Source: an uncultured Oscillospiraceae bacterium
GTDB lineage: Bacteria; Bacillota; Clostridia; Oscillospirales; Acutalibacteraceae
Reading direction: 5' to 3'
Assembly (NCBI GenBank): GCA_958451705.1
Contig: CAUDRD010000015.1
Location: forward strand, 1-13,266
DNA: 13,266 nt
Made by a program: the position numbers and the translations under genes. A model generated the notes under the pieces. The model did not search any database, was not told the DNA's origin, and saw only the letters and a program-made list of their open reading frames with translations. Of the stretch, positions 5,417 to 12,294 are shown piece by piece; the stretch's first letter is position 1; each line of letters begins with the position of its first letter.

Positions 5417-7891
5417 ATGTACAAATTCACAGGTTTCACAGAAAAGGCCAATGCCGCTCTTAACGCAGCAATAGTTGCCGCAGAAAATCTGGGTCATACC
5501 TATGTAGGCAGCGAACACCTTCTTATGGGTCTTTTACAGGATACAACCGGAGTTGCAGGTGCAGCTCTTTCAGCAAGAGGCGTAACAGCCGAAAAAATAG
5601 AGGAACTGATTAAAAAGACAATCGGCATCGGCAGCCCCACAAACCTTACCCCCGGTGATTTTACACCGAGAAGCAAGAATATTGTTGAAAGCTCAATTGC
5701 CATTGCCAGAACAGCAGGACTCAGCTATGTAGGCACGGAGCACATTCTCTTTGCGCTGCTTCGTGAAGAAAACAGCTGTGCCGTAAGCTTCCTTAACCAG
5801 CTTGGAGTTAGAGCCTCAGACCTTATGGAGGATATGAGCAAGTCTTATTCCGCAGGAGAAGCTCAGGGAGGCGGCGGAGCCTTTGGACGTAAAAACGAAA
5901 AGACCAACACTCCCACCCTTGAGCAGTTCGGCAGAGACCTTACAAAAATGGCTCAGCAGAACCTTATAGATCCTGTTATCGGCAGACAGAAGGAGATTGA
6001 AAGGGTTATTCAGATACTCAGCAGACGTACTAAGAATAATCCCTGCCTTATCGGTGAACCCGGCGTAGGTAAAACCGCAATCGCCGAAGGTCTTGCCCTT
6101 AAAATAACAAAGGGTGAGGTTCCCGAACTTCTTAAAGATAAAAGGGTTATTTCCCTTGACCTTACCGGCATGGTAGCCGGCACAAAGTACAGGGGCGATT
6201 TTGAAGAGAGAATCAAGACCGCACTTGACGAGGTTAAAAAGGCCGGTGACGTAATCCTCTTCATAGATGAAATCCATACACTTATCGGAGCCGGTGCCGC
6301 TGACGGTGCAGTTGACGCCGCAAACATCCTTAAGCCTTCTCTTGCAAGAGGCGAAATTCAGGTAATCGGTGCAACTACTCTTGACGAGTACCGTAAACAC
6401 ATTGAAAAGGATGCCGCTCTTGAAAGAAGATTCCAGCCTGTAACTGTCGGCGAGCCTACTGAGGAAGAGGCAATTGAAATCCTTAAAGGACTTAGGGATA
6501 AATATGAGGCTCACCACAAGGTAAAGATTACAGACGATGCTATTTATGCAGCCGTTAAGATGTCTTCAAGATATATTGCCGATAGATACCTGCCCGATAA
6601 GGCTATCGACCTTATAGATGAGGCAGCTTCCCGTGTAAGGCTCAGTGCATTTACAGCTCCTCCGGATCTTAAAGCCATGGAGGATAAGATAAAGGCTATC
6701 GGCGAGGAAAAGCAATCCGCCGTCAACAACCAGGATTTTGAGCGTGCCGCAACCCTCAGAGATGAGGAAAAGGAGCTTAAAGAGAAGTATGAGGCTGAAA
6801 AATCAAGCTGGCAGGAAAAGAATGCCCGCACAACCGGCGAGGTCGGCACTGCTGAAATTGCTGAAATTGTTTCCAGCTGGACGGGTATCCCGGTAGTACA
6901 GCTTACTCAGGAAGAGAGCCAGAGACTTCTGCATCTGGAAGACGAGCTTCATAAGCGTATAGTCGGTCAGCACGAGGCTGTTGCCGCTGTGGCAAAAGCA
7001 ATCCGCAGAAGCAGGGTAGGACTTAAGGATCCCAAGAGGCCCATCGGTTCCTTTATCTTCCTCGGACCTACCGGCGTAGGTAAAACAGAGCTTTGCAAAG
7101 CTCTTGCAGCTGCTATGTTCGGCGACGAAAACGCAATGATTCGTCTTGATATGTCCGAGTATATGGAGAAGCATACGGTTTCCCGTCTTGTAGGTTCACC
7201 TCCCGGATATGTTGGATTTGAAGAGGGCGGACAGCTTACTGAAAAAGTTCGCCGTAAACCATATTCAGTAATCCTCTTTGATGAAATCGAAAAGGCTCAT
7301 CCCGATGTATTCAACATGATGCTTCAGATTCTTGATGACGGTATCCTTACCGACTCTCAGGGCAGACGTGTTGACTTCAAGAACTGCATCATCATCATGA
7401 CCTCAAACGTAGGCGCAAAGCTTATTACGGATAACAAGAGCGATCTCGGTTTCTCCTCAGGCGGTGCAGAGCGCAGCGACGATAAAATCCGTGAGACTGT
7501 TCTCGGCGAGCTTAAGAGAACTTTCAGACCTGAGTTCCTCAACCGTGTTGATGATATAATCGTATTCCATCAGCTTACGAAAGCGGAAATCAAGGAAATC
7601 GCCGTAAGAATGCTTAACACCCTTTCAGAGAGAGTAAAGGGTATGGATATTACCGTTACTTTCGAGGATGCGGCAGCGGAGAAAATTGCCGATGCAGGCT
7701 TCGACCCCGTTTACGGCGCAAGACCTCTTAGAAGAGCTATTCAGACTCAGATCGAAGATAAGCTTTCCGAAGAGATGCTTGAGGGCAAGGTAAAGGCTGG
7801 CGAAAGCTACGTCTGCAAGGCTGACGAAAGCGGATTTGTATTTGAAAATACAAAATCCCCTTCTTCCGAAGAGCCTAAAAAAGAGGAATAA
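5417..7891 (+). CDS. clpC: ClpC, AAA+ unfoldase of the ClpCP protease
   Basis: This Hsp100 ATPase recognises, unfolds and feeds proteins, including phosphoarginine-tagged ones, into ClpP. From the ATG at 5417 it has 824 residues: two N-terminal Clp repeats (about 3-145, the adaptor/phosphoarginine-binding domain); AAA module 1 with Walker A GEPGVGKT (213-220) and Walker B VILFIDE (279-285); a UVR-containing coiled-coil middle domain (about 418-460) that marks ClpC rather than ClpA; AAA module 2 with Walker A GPTGVGKT (550-557) and Walker B VILFDE (618-623); and LGF (677-679) as the probable ClpP-binding loop. The tail is acidic/lysine-rich. The start at 5417 is preferred to the ATG at 5411 because AAGGAGG (5403-5409) is 7 nt from the former and only 1 nt from the latter. 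No clpP, radA or disA gene follows; a terminator closes the operon. Confidence 0.97.
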   Translation: MYKFTGFTEKANAALNAAIVAAENLGHTYVGSEHLLMGLLQDTTGVAGAALSARGVTAEKIEELIKKTIGIGSPTNLTPGDFTPRSKNIVESSIAIARTAGLSYVGTEHILFALLREENSCAVSFLNQLGVRASDLMEDMSKSYSAGEAQGGGGAFGRKNEKTNTPTLEQFGRDLTKMAQQNLIDPVIGRQKEIERVIQILSRRTKNNPCLIGEPGVGKTAIAEGLALKITKGEVPELLKDKRVISLDLTGMVAGTKYRGDFEERIKTALDEVKKAGDVILFIDEIHTLIGAGAADGAVDAANILKPSLARGEIQVIGATTLDEYRKHIEKDAALERRFQPVTVGEPTEEEAIEILKGLRDKYEAHHKVKITDDAIYAAVKMSSRYIADRYLPDKAIDLIDEAASRVRLSAFTAPPDLKAMEDKIKAIGEEKQSAVNNQDFERAATLRDEEKELKEKYEAEKSSWQEKNARTTGEVGTAEIAEIVSSWTGIPVVQLTQEESQRLLHLEDELHKRIVGQHEAVAAVAKAIRRSRVGLKDPKRPIGSFIFLGPTGVGKTELCKALAAAMFGDENAMIRLDMSEYMEKHTVSRLVGSPPGYVGFEEGGQLTEKVRRKPYSVILFDEIEKAHPDVFNMMLQILDDGILTDSQGRRVDFKNCIIIMTSNVGAKLITDNKSDLGFSSGGAERSDDKIRETVLGELKRTFRPEFLNRVDDIIVFHQLTKAEIKEIAVRMLNTLSERVKGMDITVTFEDAAAEKIADAGFDPVYGARPLRRAIQTQIEDKLSEEMLEGKVKAGESYVCKADESGFVFENTKSPSSEEPKKEE

Positions 7892-7910
7892 AATAATTCC
7901 TTAAATAGAG

Positions 7911-7944
7911 CGCTCCCGTGGGAATTATCTCACGGGAGCGTTTT
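7911..7944 (+). terminator. Strong intrinsic terminator of the clpC operon
   Basis: A perfect 10-bp GC-rich stem CGCTCCCGTG/CACGGGAGCG (7911-7920 with 7931-7940) encloses a 10-nt loop and is followed by TTTTGTGTGTT. It lies 20 bp after the clpC stop. The loop bases 7921-7928 (GGAATTAT) are complementary to ATAATTCC at 7893-7900 just before the stem. Confidence 0.9.
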
Positions 7945-8025
7945 GTGTGTTATGCCAAATAGAAAGAAAAAATTATGGAGGAATAGGATGATTTGTGAAA
8001 TTTAAACTAAATTCAATATAACTTA

Positions 8026-8053
8026 TTGACTTTTTTATTAAAAATAATATACT
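8026..8053 (+). promoter_or_regulatory. Sigma-A promoter of the exported-protein gene
   Basis: TTGACT (8026-8031), a 16-bp spacer and TATACT (8048-8053) match the consensus at five of six positions each. This gives an untranslated leader of roughly 95 nt before the ATG at 8156. The leader contains an imperfect ACAGA/TCTGT hairpin (about 8109-8130) but no recognisable riboswitch. Confidence 0.7.
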
Positions 8054-8155
8054 GTAATTAATGAATGATGATGAATAATAAGTTGAGGAACCTGACAATA
8101 TTTTAAGACAGATGTTTTATATGCGTCTGTTTATCAGAATGGGGTGACAACTTAT

Positions 8156-8923
8156 ATGAAGAAAAAATCTGTACTTATTACTGGTATTAGTGTTTTTTGT
8201 GTGCTGATTATTTTCGGCATTTTTACTGCTTTTATTTATACTCCCAATAAAGAAATTGAGGTGGACGGTTTACTTAAAACAAATGATACGTCTGATGTCA
8301 TTACGCAGAATACAGGGTTAAAGCTGGACCTTGATTTTTCCGAGCATGAGAAATTTGCAGACAGTTTTTCCGACTTAGTGAAGATTGAGGGTAAAGATGA
8401 AATTATATCGGGAGAATCTTCTTTAAAATATCGAACAGTTATAGACAGGGAGAATGTGAAAAGCTGTGCTGCATCTGTGGAGAAAAAGGGAAATGACGGA
8501 AAATATATGCTGATTTTTCAGTATGAACTTAAAAACAGACCTCTTTTTCTGAATAATAAAAAAGTAACCTGTTCTTCTCAGGACTTTGTTTTTGCGGATA
8601 ACGATCAGGAAAGCAAAGCAAAAATTTTCGTAGGATATTATGAGAGTGCCCACAATCTAAAATCAGGCGAAAGCGAAGAAGATTTTGTGTGGAAAGAATG
8701 TGAAGCAGAAGAATTATTTACCAGCGGTGGCAGAATTGATTTCCGTTTCGATTTGCCTGGCAACGCATTTGATGATATGACTATGAAAAGAGTCAGTAAC
8801 TATGTTGTACAGATTTGTATACCTGCGCAGCTGAGCAAATACGGAAATGCTCAGGCAGTATCGGTGGATTGTGATTTTGATGGTGAACTGGAGTATTTTA
8901 TGTGGGAATATAATCCGTCATAA
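8156..8923 (+). CDS. Membrane-anchored extracytoplasmic protein, unknown function
   Basis: I do not recognise this protein. It has 255 residues: a KKK-charged N-terminus, one hydrophobic segment (about residues 5-28) acting as signal anchor or signal peptide, then a hydrophilic, acidic domain of about 225 residues predicted outside the membrane. There is no lipobox cysteine and no known enzymatic motif. The later part looks beta-rich (FVGYYESA, GGRIDFRFDLPGN, NYVVQICIPAQL), as in substrate- or wall-binding domains, and it ends DFDGELEYFMWEYN. The ATG at 8156 is chosen because GGGGTG (8141-8146) is a good ribosome binding site 9 nt upstream; a GTG at 8144 in frame is part of that site. The gene has its own promoter, is monocistronic and converges on the GH25 lysozyme gene, with which it shares a terminator. 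Confidence 0.75.
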   Translation: MKKKSVLITGISVFCVLIIFGIFTAFIYTPNKEIEVDGLLKTNDTSDVITQNTGLKLDLDFSEHEKFADSFSDLVKIEGKDEIISGESSLKYRTVIDRENVKSCAASVEKKGNDGKYMLIFQYELKNRPLFLNNKKVTCSSQDFVFADNDQESKAKIFVGYYESAHNLKSGESEEDFVWKECEAEELFTSGGRIDFRFDLPGNAFDDMTMKRVSNYVVQICIPAQLSKYGNAQAVSVDCDFDGELEYFMWEYNPS

Positions 8924-9030
8924 TCGTCTAAAAAATTTGCGTATTTTATCTCTGAATCCTGCTGTTTCTGATTTTATTGGAGTAGGTGAAGAAAAAATTC
9001 TTTAAAGCAGAAGAAAAGTAAGAGAAACAA

Positions 9031-9072
9031 AATAAAAACGGCAGAGCCGCTTTAGCGGTTCTGCCGTTGCTT
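9031..9072. terminator. Bidirectional terminator between convergent genes
   Basis: A 14-bp stem AACGGCAGAGCCGC / GCGGTTCTGCCGTT (9037-9050 with 9055-9068, one G-U pair in the plus-strand RNA) with a 4-nt loop. On the minus strand it is followed by TTTTTATT, on the plus strand by GCTTTT. It should end both the GH25 gene (better T-tract) and the unknown exported-protein gene. The minus stem begins 5 bp after the GH25 stop. Confidence 0.88.
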
Positions 9073-10305
9073 TTATAAATGATTATATCCGTTTTTCTTA
9101 ATAAACGTCGGGTAATCGAAAAGTGAAACGTCAAGGTCAACATATCCTGAAATTCCGTTTACTTTTCCCGTCTCAGTGTACTGCCACATCTGATATGTAT
9201 AGGGGAATGTTGCCTGTTCTTTCCATTCTGCCAACCAGATGTCAAACTTGCCGTTAATTCTCGAAAACTCCATTTCGTCAAGAAGCCAGGATTTGCTTGC
9301 GTAAATTGTGGGGTAATAGCCGTTATTTTTAATTCTCTCACAAAATGCTATTGCAAAATCTGTACGCTGCTTGTCCGTAAGTCCCTTGGTTCGGGCTATA
9401 GGGTCATCAACATCTTCTGTATCAAAAGCGACAGGATATGTAAGTTTATATCCTTTAATTGCTTTAAGTACAAAGTCGGCTTCAAGAATGGCTTCCTCAA
9501 CGGTTATTGCCTGGGAATAGAAGTAAACTCCGCAGTCAAGTCCTGCCGCTGTTGCTCCCTCTATGTTTGTGACAAAATTGGAATCAAGGTAAAGTCCGCC
9601 TAAAGTATAGCCTCTGTATCCTACTCTAATCATTACATAATCGACACCGGCGGCTTTGACCTTTTTCCAGTCAATATTTCCCTGGGCATAGGAAACGTCT
9701 ATTCCTACCTTTGAGGAAAGGGCACCTTTTGAATCAAAGTAATACTTTTTACCCTGAATAACCTGCCAGCCTGTGACAGGCTTTCCATTTTGGTAAAGAT
9801 AGGTTTTGCCGTCTATTACATGCCAGCCGTCACTGTACACGGGAGGCTCCGTGGGCTTTTCAGTGGGTTTTTCGGTTTCACCTTCGGTGGGAGTTTCTGT
9901 TGGTTTTTCCGTGGGCTTTTCAGTTGGTTTTTCCTCCGGTTCACTAGCAGGTGGAGGAGTGTCTACATCTACCGTATCGTCACCGACAGTATCTACAGAA
10001 CTCTGAGGACGCTGATTTTCGGGGTCTTCTTTTTTACCCTCTTCGTCCATTACAAATTCTGGATTGCCGATAACTTCTTCAGCGTCAAGATGTATGTTTT
10101 CATTGTCAAGCTCTTCGTCAGAAATATAGATTTCAGTTTCAAAACTTTCAGAAGACAGTAAAAAATTTTCACTTGCATTTTCACTGTCTGCGGCGCTTTC
10201 AGCAAAAACCTGATTGTCCTCAATGGGTATATGTGCAGCGCTCATAAAAAACACAGATAAAAAAATAAGCAGTGCTGAAACAGCTATTTTAAGTTCTCGA
10301 GGCAA
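9073..10305 (-). CDS. Secreted GH25 lysozyme with EKPT linker and wall-binding repeats
   Basis: This predicted extracellular muramidase has 410 residues. Order: signal peptide (about 1-25, LKIAVSALLIFLSVFFMSAA); an acidic region (30-120); seven Glu-x-x-Thr tetrads, mostly EKPT (125-152), as a flexible or wall-spanning linker; about two CW_binding_1-like repeats (159-196, GWHVIDGKTYLYQNGKPVTG then GWQVIQGKKYYFDSKGAL); and a GH25 domain (199-405). Catalytic-type residues seen are Asp203 in GIDVSYAQG and Asp295/Glu297 in AFDTED; WQYT (374-377) and YVDLDVSLFD (388-397) are family landmarks. The TTG start at 10305 is supported by GGAGG 8 nt upstream and by the signal peptide right after it. Putting the binding repeats before the catalytic domain is common in clostridial GH25 proteins. 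It may remodel the cell's own wall or act on other bacteria. Confidence 0.92.
   Translation of the reverse strand: MPRELKIAVSALLIFLSVFFMSAAHIPIEDNQVFAESAADSENASENFLLSSESFETEIYISDEELDNENIHLDAEEVIGNPEFVMDEEGKKEDPENQRPQSSVDTVGDDTVDVDTPPPASEPEEKPTEKPTEKPTETPTEGETEKPTEKPTEPPVYSDGWHVIDGKTYLYQNGKPVTGWQVIQGKKYYFDSKGALSSKVGIDVSYAQGNIDWKKVKAAGVDYVMIRVGYRGYTLGGLYLDSNFVTNIEGATAAGLDCGVYFYSQAITVEEAILEADFVLKAIKGYKLTYPVAFDTEDVDDPIARTKGLTDKQRTDFAIAFCERIKNNGYYPTIYASKSWLLDEMEFSRINGKFDIWLAEWKEQATFPYTYQMWQYTETGKVNGISGYVDLDVSLFDYPTFIKKNGYNHL
9850..9933 (-). repeat. Glu-Lys-Pro-Thr coding repeats in the GH25 linker
   Basis: Seven 12-bp units encode EKPT x3, ETPT, EGET and EKPT x2 (protein residues 125-152). On the plus strand they read as GGTTTTTC / GGGCTTTTC alternations. 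Such repeats are prone to gain or loss of units, which would change linker length without shifting the frame. Confidence 0.85.
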
Positions 10306-10342
10306 CTAAATTTCCTCCTCTGAATTATAAAGTACTTTAGTC

Positions 10343-10371
10343 ATGATACCACAATTCAAAATCAGGTACAA
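10343..10371 (-). promoter_or_regulatory. Promoter of the GH25 gene
   Basis: On the minus strand, TTGTAC (10371-10366), a 17-bp spacer and TATCAT (10348-10343, five of six matches) preceded by TGG as an extended -10. The -35 is weak (three of six). The leader would be about 30 nt. Confidence 0.5.
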
Positions 10372-10501
10372 TAAAAACAGTAAAAAAATACAATGCCAAA
10401 TTGTGTAATGTAAAATGGTGCAAAATTCATTCTTTCAATTATATAGTTTTTAAGTCAAATAACAAAATTTTTCGTTTGACAGTTAATTACTAACATATTA
10501 A

Positions 10502-10530
10502 TTGCAAGAAAAAGAAAGATATGTTAAAAT
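10502..10530 (+). promoter_or_regulatory. Promoter of the paralog membrane-protein operon
   Basis: TTGCAA (10502-10507), a 17-bp spacer and TAAAAT (10525-10530), with TGT just before it giving an extended -10. Transcription would start near 10537, just before the long leader hairpin. A perfect TTGACA at 10476-10481 also occurs but has no good -10 at proper distance. Confidence 0.55.
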
Positions 10531-10547
10531 ATTAATTAAAATATTAA
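10524..10547 (+). repeat. Two perfect tandem copies of a 12-bp AT-only repeat
   Basis: TTAAAATATTAA occurs at 10524-10535 and again at 10536-10547 with no gap. The first copy covers the -10 hexamer. The related ATATTAAT also occurs at 10495-10502. This could be an operator for an unknown regulator or simply AT-rich promoter DNA. Confidence 0.7.
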
Positions 10548-10548
10548 T

Positions 10549-10611
10549 AAATTTGCTTATAAATATCAAAACTTTTAGCGGCGAATTTTGCGTCGATATT
10601 TGAGCAAATTT
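10549..10611 (+). promoter_or_regulatory. Long 5'-leader hairpin upstream of the paralog operon
   Basis: AAATTTGCT (10549-10557) pairs with AGCAAATTT (10603-10611). After a small internal loop (TAT against G), AAATATC (10561-10567) pairs with GATATTT (10595-10601). An inner GGCG/CGTC mini-stem lies around 10580-10594. The 16 paired bases sit at the predicted 5' end of the transcript and end 13 nt before the AGGAGG. Roles in mRNA stability or translation control are possible; no known riboswitch class is recognised. Confidence 0.55.
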
Positions 10612-10636
10612 TGCAGAGAAAATGAGGAGGTTCTGA

Positions 10637-11452
10637 ATGGATAGCTTTATTGATTATATTGAAAACACCCTAAAAGATGTCCCAGATGAGGACAACTCCC
10701 TTTATCGCTACAAACGTCAGCTTTTTGACAGCATGACGGAACGTGCAAACGAGGTTACACAAAGCGGACTTAAAGATGAAAAGGTGCTCAGTGATCTTAT
10801 TATAAGCGAGCATCCCAATTTGAAAGAGGATTACAAAAAGTTTTATTTAGCTGACCGTGCAAAGAGAAAAGCTGAAAATTTTAGAAGATTTTTGGCGGTC
10901 GGTTCAGTGTGTTATATACTTTTGCTGACAGTGCTTTATCTGGGAGTCAGCTTTATCACCCATAACTGGGCTCAGACCTGGCTGATTATGCTTGGTGGAA
11001 TAACTATTTTGGTTGATTATCTTTTCAGCGTTGCCATAAAAGCAATTGCCCGTATGCGGTGGGTTTTCCATCCTATTGCAAGGGTGATGTTAGCTTTTAA
11101 TATAATGCTTACGGCAACGTTTATTTTCCTTTGCTGTGTGGTGCTTTTCCATATACCCATGAGCTGGATTATATATTTGGCCGCAGTAATTGTATTTTTC
11201 GCAGCTGATGCAATTTTCCTTGCCGTGACCAAAAGCAAACTCGCAATTATCAATTATCTTCTTTATATTCCGGCTGCAATGTCCATGGTTTATGTAATAC
11301 TGGGCTTAATTGAAGTTATTCCGTGGGATCCAGGCTGGCTTCTTATGATTCTTGCTGTAATAATTGATATATTAATTGTGGTAGGTATAGCCGTAGAAAA
11401 CTCCAAATACATTTACAAACAGGAAGTTGAAGATGTATGGAGCGAACAGTGA
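10637..11452 (+). CDS. Six-pass membrane protein, paralog 1
   Basis: I do not recognise a named family. The 271-residue protein has a soluble, charged, helical N-terminus (1-80: MDSFIDYIENTLKDVP, then YKRQLFDSMTERA), loosely like the HAAS/DUF1700-type cytoplasmic domains of Firmicutes membrane proteins. Six predicted transmembrane helices follow (about 86-107, 114-135, 149-171, 177-198, 203-225 and 232-253), then a short cytoplasmic tail ending DVWSEQ. AGGAGG (10625-10630) lies 6 nt before the ATG. The neighbouring downstream gene encodes a same-length paralog, about 41% identical by hand count over 260 aligned residues without a gap. Shared motifs include YxxVSFITHxW (101-111), FHxPxSWII (171-179) and PWxPGWL (229-235). 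No transporter nucleotide-binding domain or catalytic motif is seen, so the role is unknown. Confidence 0.8.
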   Translation: MDSFIDYIENTLKDVPDEDNSLYRYKRQLFDSMTERANEVTQSGLKDEKVLSDLIISEHPNLKEDYKKFYLADRAKRKAENFRRFLAVGSVCYILLLTVLYLGVSFITHNWAQTWLIMLGGITILVDYLFSVAIKAIARMRWVFHPIARVMLAFNIMLTATFIFLCCVVLFHIPMSWIIYLAAVIVFFAADAIFLAVTKSKLAIINYLLYIPAAMSMVYVILGLIEVIPWDPGWLLMILAVIIDILIVVGIAVENSKYIYKQEVEDVWSEQ

Positions 11453-11463
11453 GAATGTATTAA
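11437..11463 (+). other. Eight-codon open frame overlapping the end of paralog 1
   Basis: In another frame at the 3' end of paralog 1, ATGGAGCGA opens an 8-codon frame (MERTVRMY) with AGGAAG upstream. Its TAA (11461-11463) merges with the TAAGGAGG ribosome binding site of paralog 2. The same ATGGAGCGA at the end of paralog 2 is the real start of the acyltransferase-like gene, so this looks like a relic start left by duplication. It may still help couple translation, because paralog 2 has an unusually long 13-nt ribosome-binding-site spacing. Confidence 0.45.
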
Positions 11464-11481
11464 GGAGGAAAATTCAGATAT

Positions 11482-12294
11482 ATGAGTTTATTCAGTGACT
11501 ATATTGACGATAAACTTAAAGGTGTTCCAAACGCTAACGGTTCGCTGGAGCGATATAAAAAGATGATTTTAAAGCGCATGGAAGATAAGGCTTCTTCAGA
11601 TACATATAAAGGTATGCAGGAGAAAGAAATTTTGGAAGTCTTGGCTGCCGGTGAATTTAAAGATTTACGCAGTGATTACCGAAAGGTTTATGAGTATGAG
11701 TGTACCAAAAAGCGTTCAAGAGCTGTCGGGGCTTCGGTAGCTTTAGGCTCAGTGGCATATATTTTGATGCTTGTTGTGGTTTATATAAGCGTGAGCTTTA
11801 TAACTCACCTTTGGTCGTATACATGGCTTATTCTTTTCGGAGGAATTACTCTTTTAGCAGTGGGACTTCTGATTTATTCTATAAAGAAAGCTTCTGCCCA
11901 TGGTCAGGGATTTAACTTTATGGTGCGCTTTTTTTCGGCAGTAGTAATAATGCTTATGGCCACTTTTGTTTTTCTCTGCCTTCAGCTGATTTTCCATTTG
12001 CCTCATAGCTGGATTATTTTTTTAGTGTGCATAATTGCCATATTCGTAGTGGATGCGGTATTTATGACAATTTTAAAGCAAAAACATAAAGTGGTTAACT
12101 ATGTCTTTTACATTCCGGTCGTTGCGACACTGCTTTATGTTGTTTTAGGCATTCTTCATGTTGTGCCGTGGAATCCCGGCTGGCTGATGATAATTGTTTC
12201 GTTAATTATAGATATAATTGTTATTATAGCGTCGCTGATTCGTAAATCCAGCTACATTAAAAAGGAGGGTGATGACGTATGGAGCGAAAATTAA
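11482..12294 (+). CDS. Six-pass membrane protein, paralog 2
   Basis: This protein is 270 residues and aligns end to end with the preceding gene's product, with one single-residue gap near the C-terminus. The N-terminal soluble part (MSLFSDYIDDKLKGVP, then SLERYKKMIL) and the six hydrophobic helices fall at the same positions. The 171-179 (FHLPHSWII) and 229-235 (PWNPGWL) motifs are kept, as is the DVWSEN end. The region between helices 2 and 3 (about 131-150) is the most divergent. AAGGAGG (11462-11468) lies 13 nt before the ATG, a long spacing. Its last 16 bases overlap the start of the next gene, so the two are almost certainly cotranscribed and translationally coupled. The pair may form a heteromer; the function is unknown. 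Confidence 0.8.
   Translation: MSLFSDYIDDKLKGVPNANGSLERYKKMILKRMEDKASSDTYKGMQEKEILEVLAAGEFKDLRSDYRKVYEYECTKKRSRAVGASVALGSVAYILMLVVVYISVSFITHLWSYTWLILFGGITLLAVGLLIYSIKKASAHGQGFNFMVRFFSAVVIMLMATFVFLCLQLIFHLPHSWIIFLVCIIAIFVVDAVFMTILKQKHKVVNYVFYIPVVATLLYVVLGILHVVPWNPGWLMIIVSLIIDIIVIIASLIRKSSYIKKEGDDVWSEN

Larger units (their letters stand above)
10306..10636. promoter_or_regulatory. Divergent AT-rich intergenic region
   Basis: This 331-bp region between the GH25 gene (minus) and the membrane-protein operon (plus) holds a minus promoter (10343-10371), a plus promoter (10502-10530), two perfect tandem 12-mers over and after the plus -10 box (10524-10547), and a long hairpin in the plus-strand leader (10549-10611). 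No coding potential was seen. Confidence 0.7.

Noticed and set aside
5816..6517. Minus-strand 233-codon open frame inside clpC
   Set aside because: It is a shadow of the conserved clpC AAA module on the opposite strand, with no ribosome binding site or recognisable domain.
8054..8155. Leader of the exported-protein gene considered as a riboswitch
   Set aside because: Only one imperfect short hairpin is visible, with no conserved motif of a known riboswitch class and no terminator.
9850..9933. Repeat block considered as a CRISPR array or minisatellite
   Set aside because: The units are 12 bp, contiguous and without spacers, and encode an in-frame protein linker.
9790..10161. Plus-strand open frames antisense to the GH25 linker
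   Set aside because: They are low-complexity translations (Gly/Phe/Ser/Val repeats) of the EKPT-coding repeats read backwards, with no start signal.
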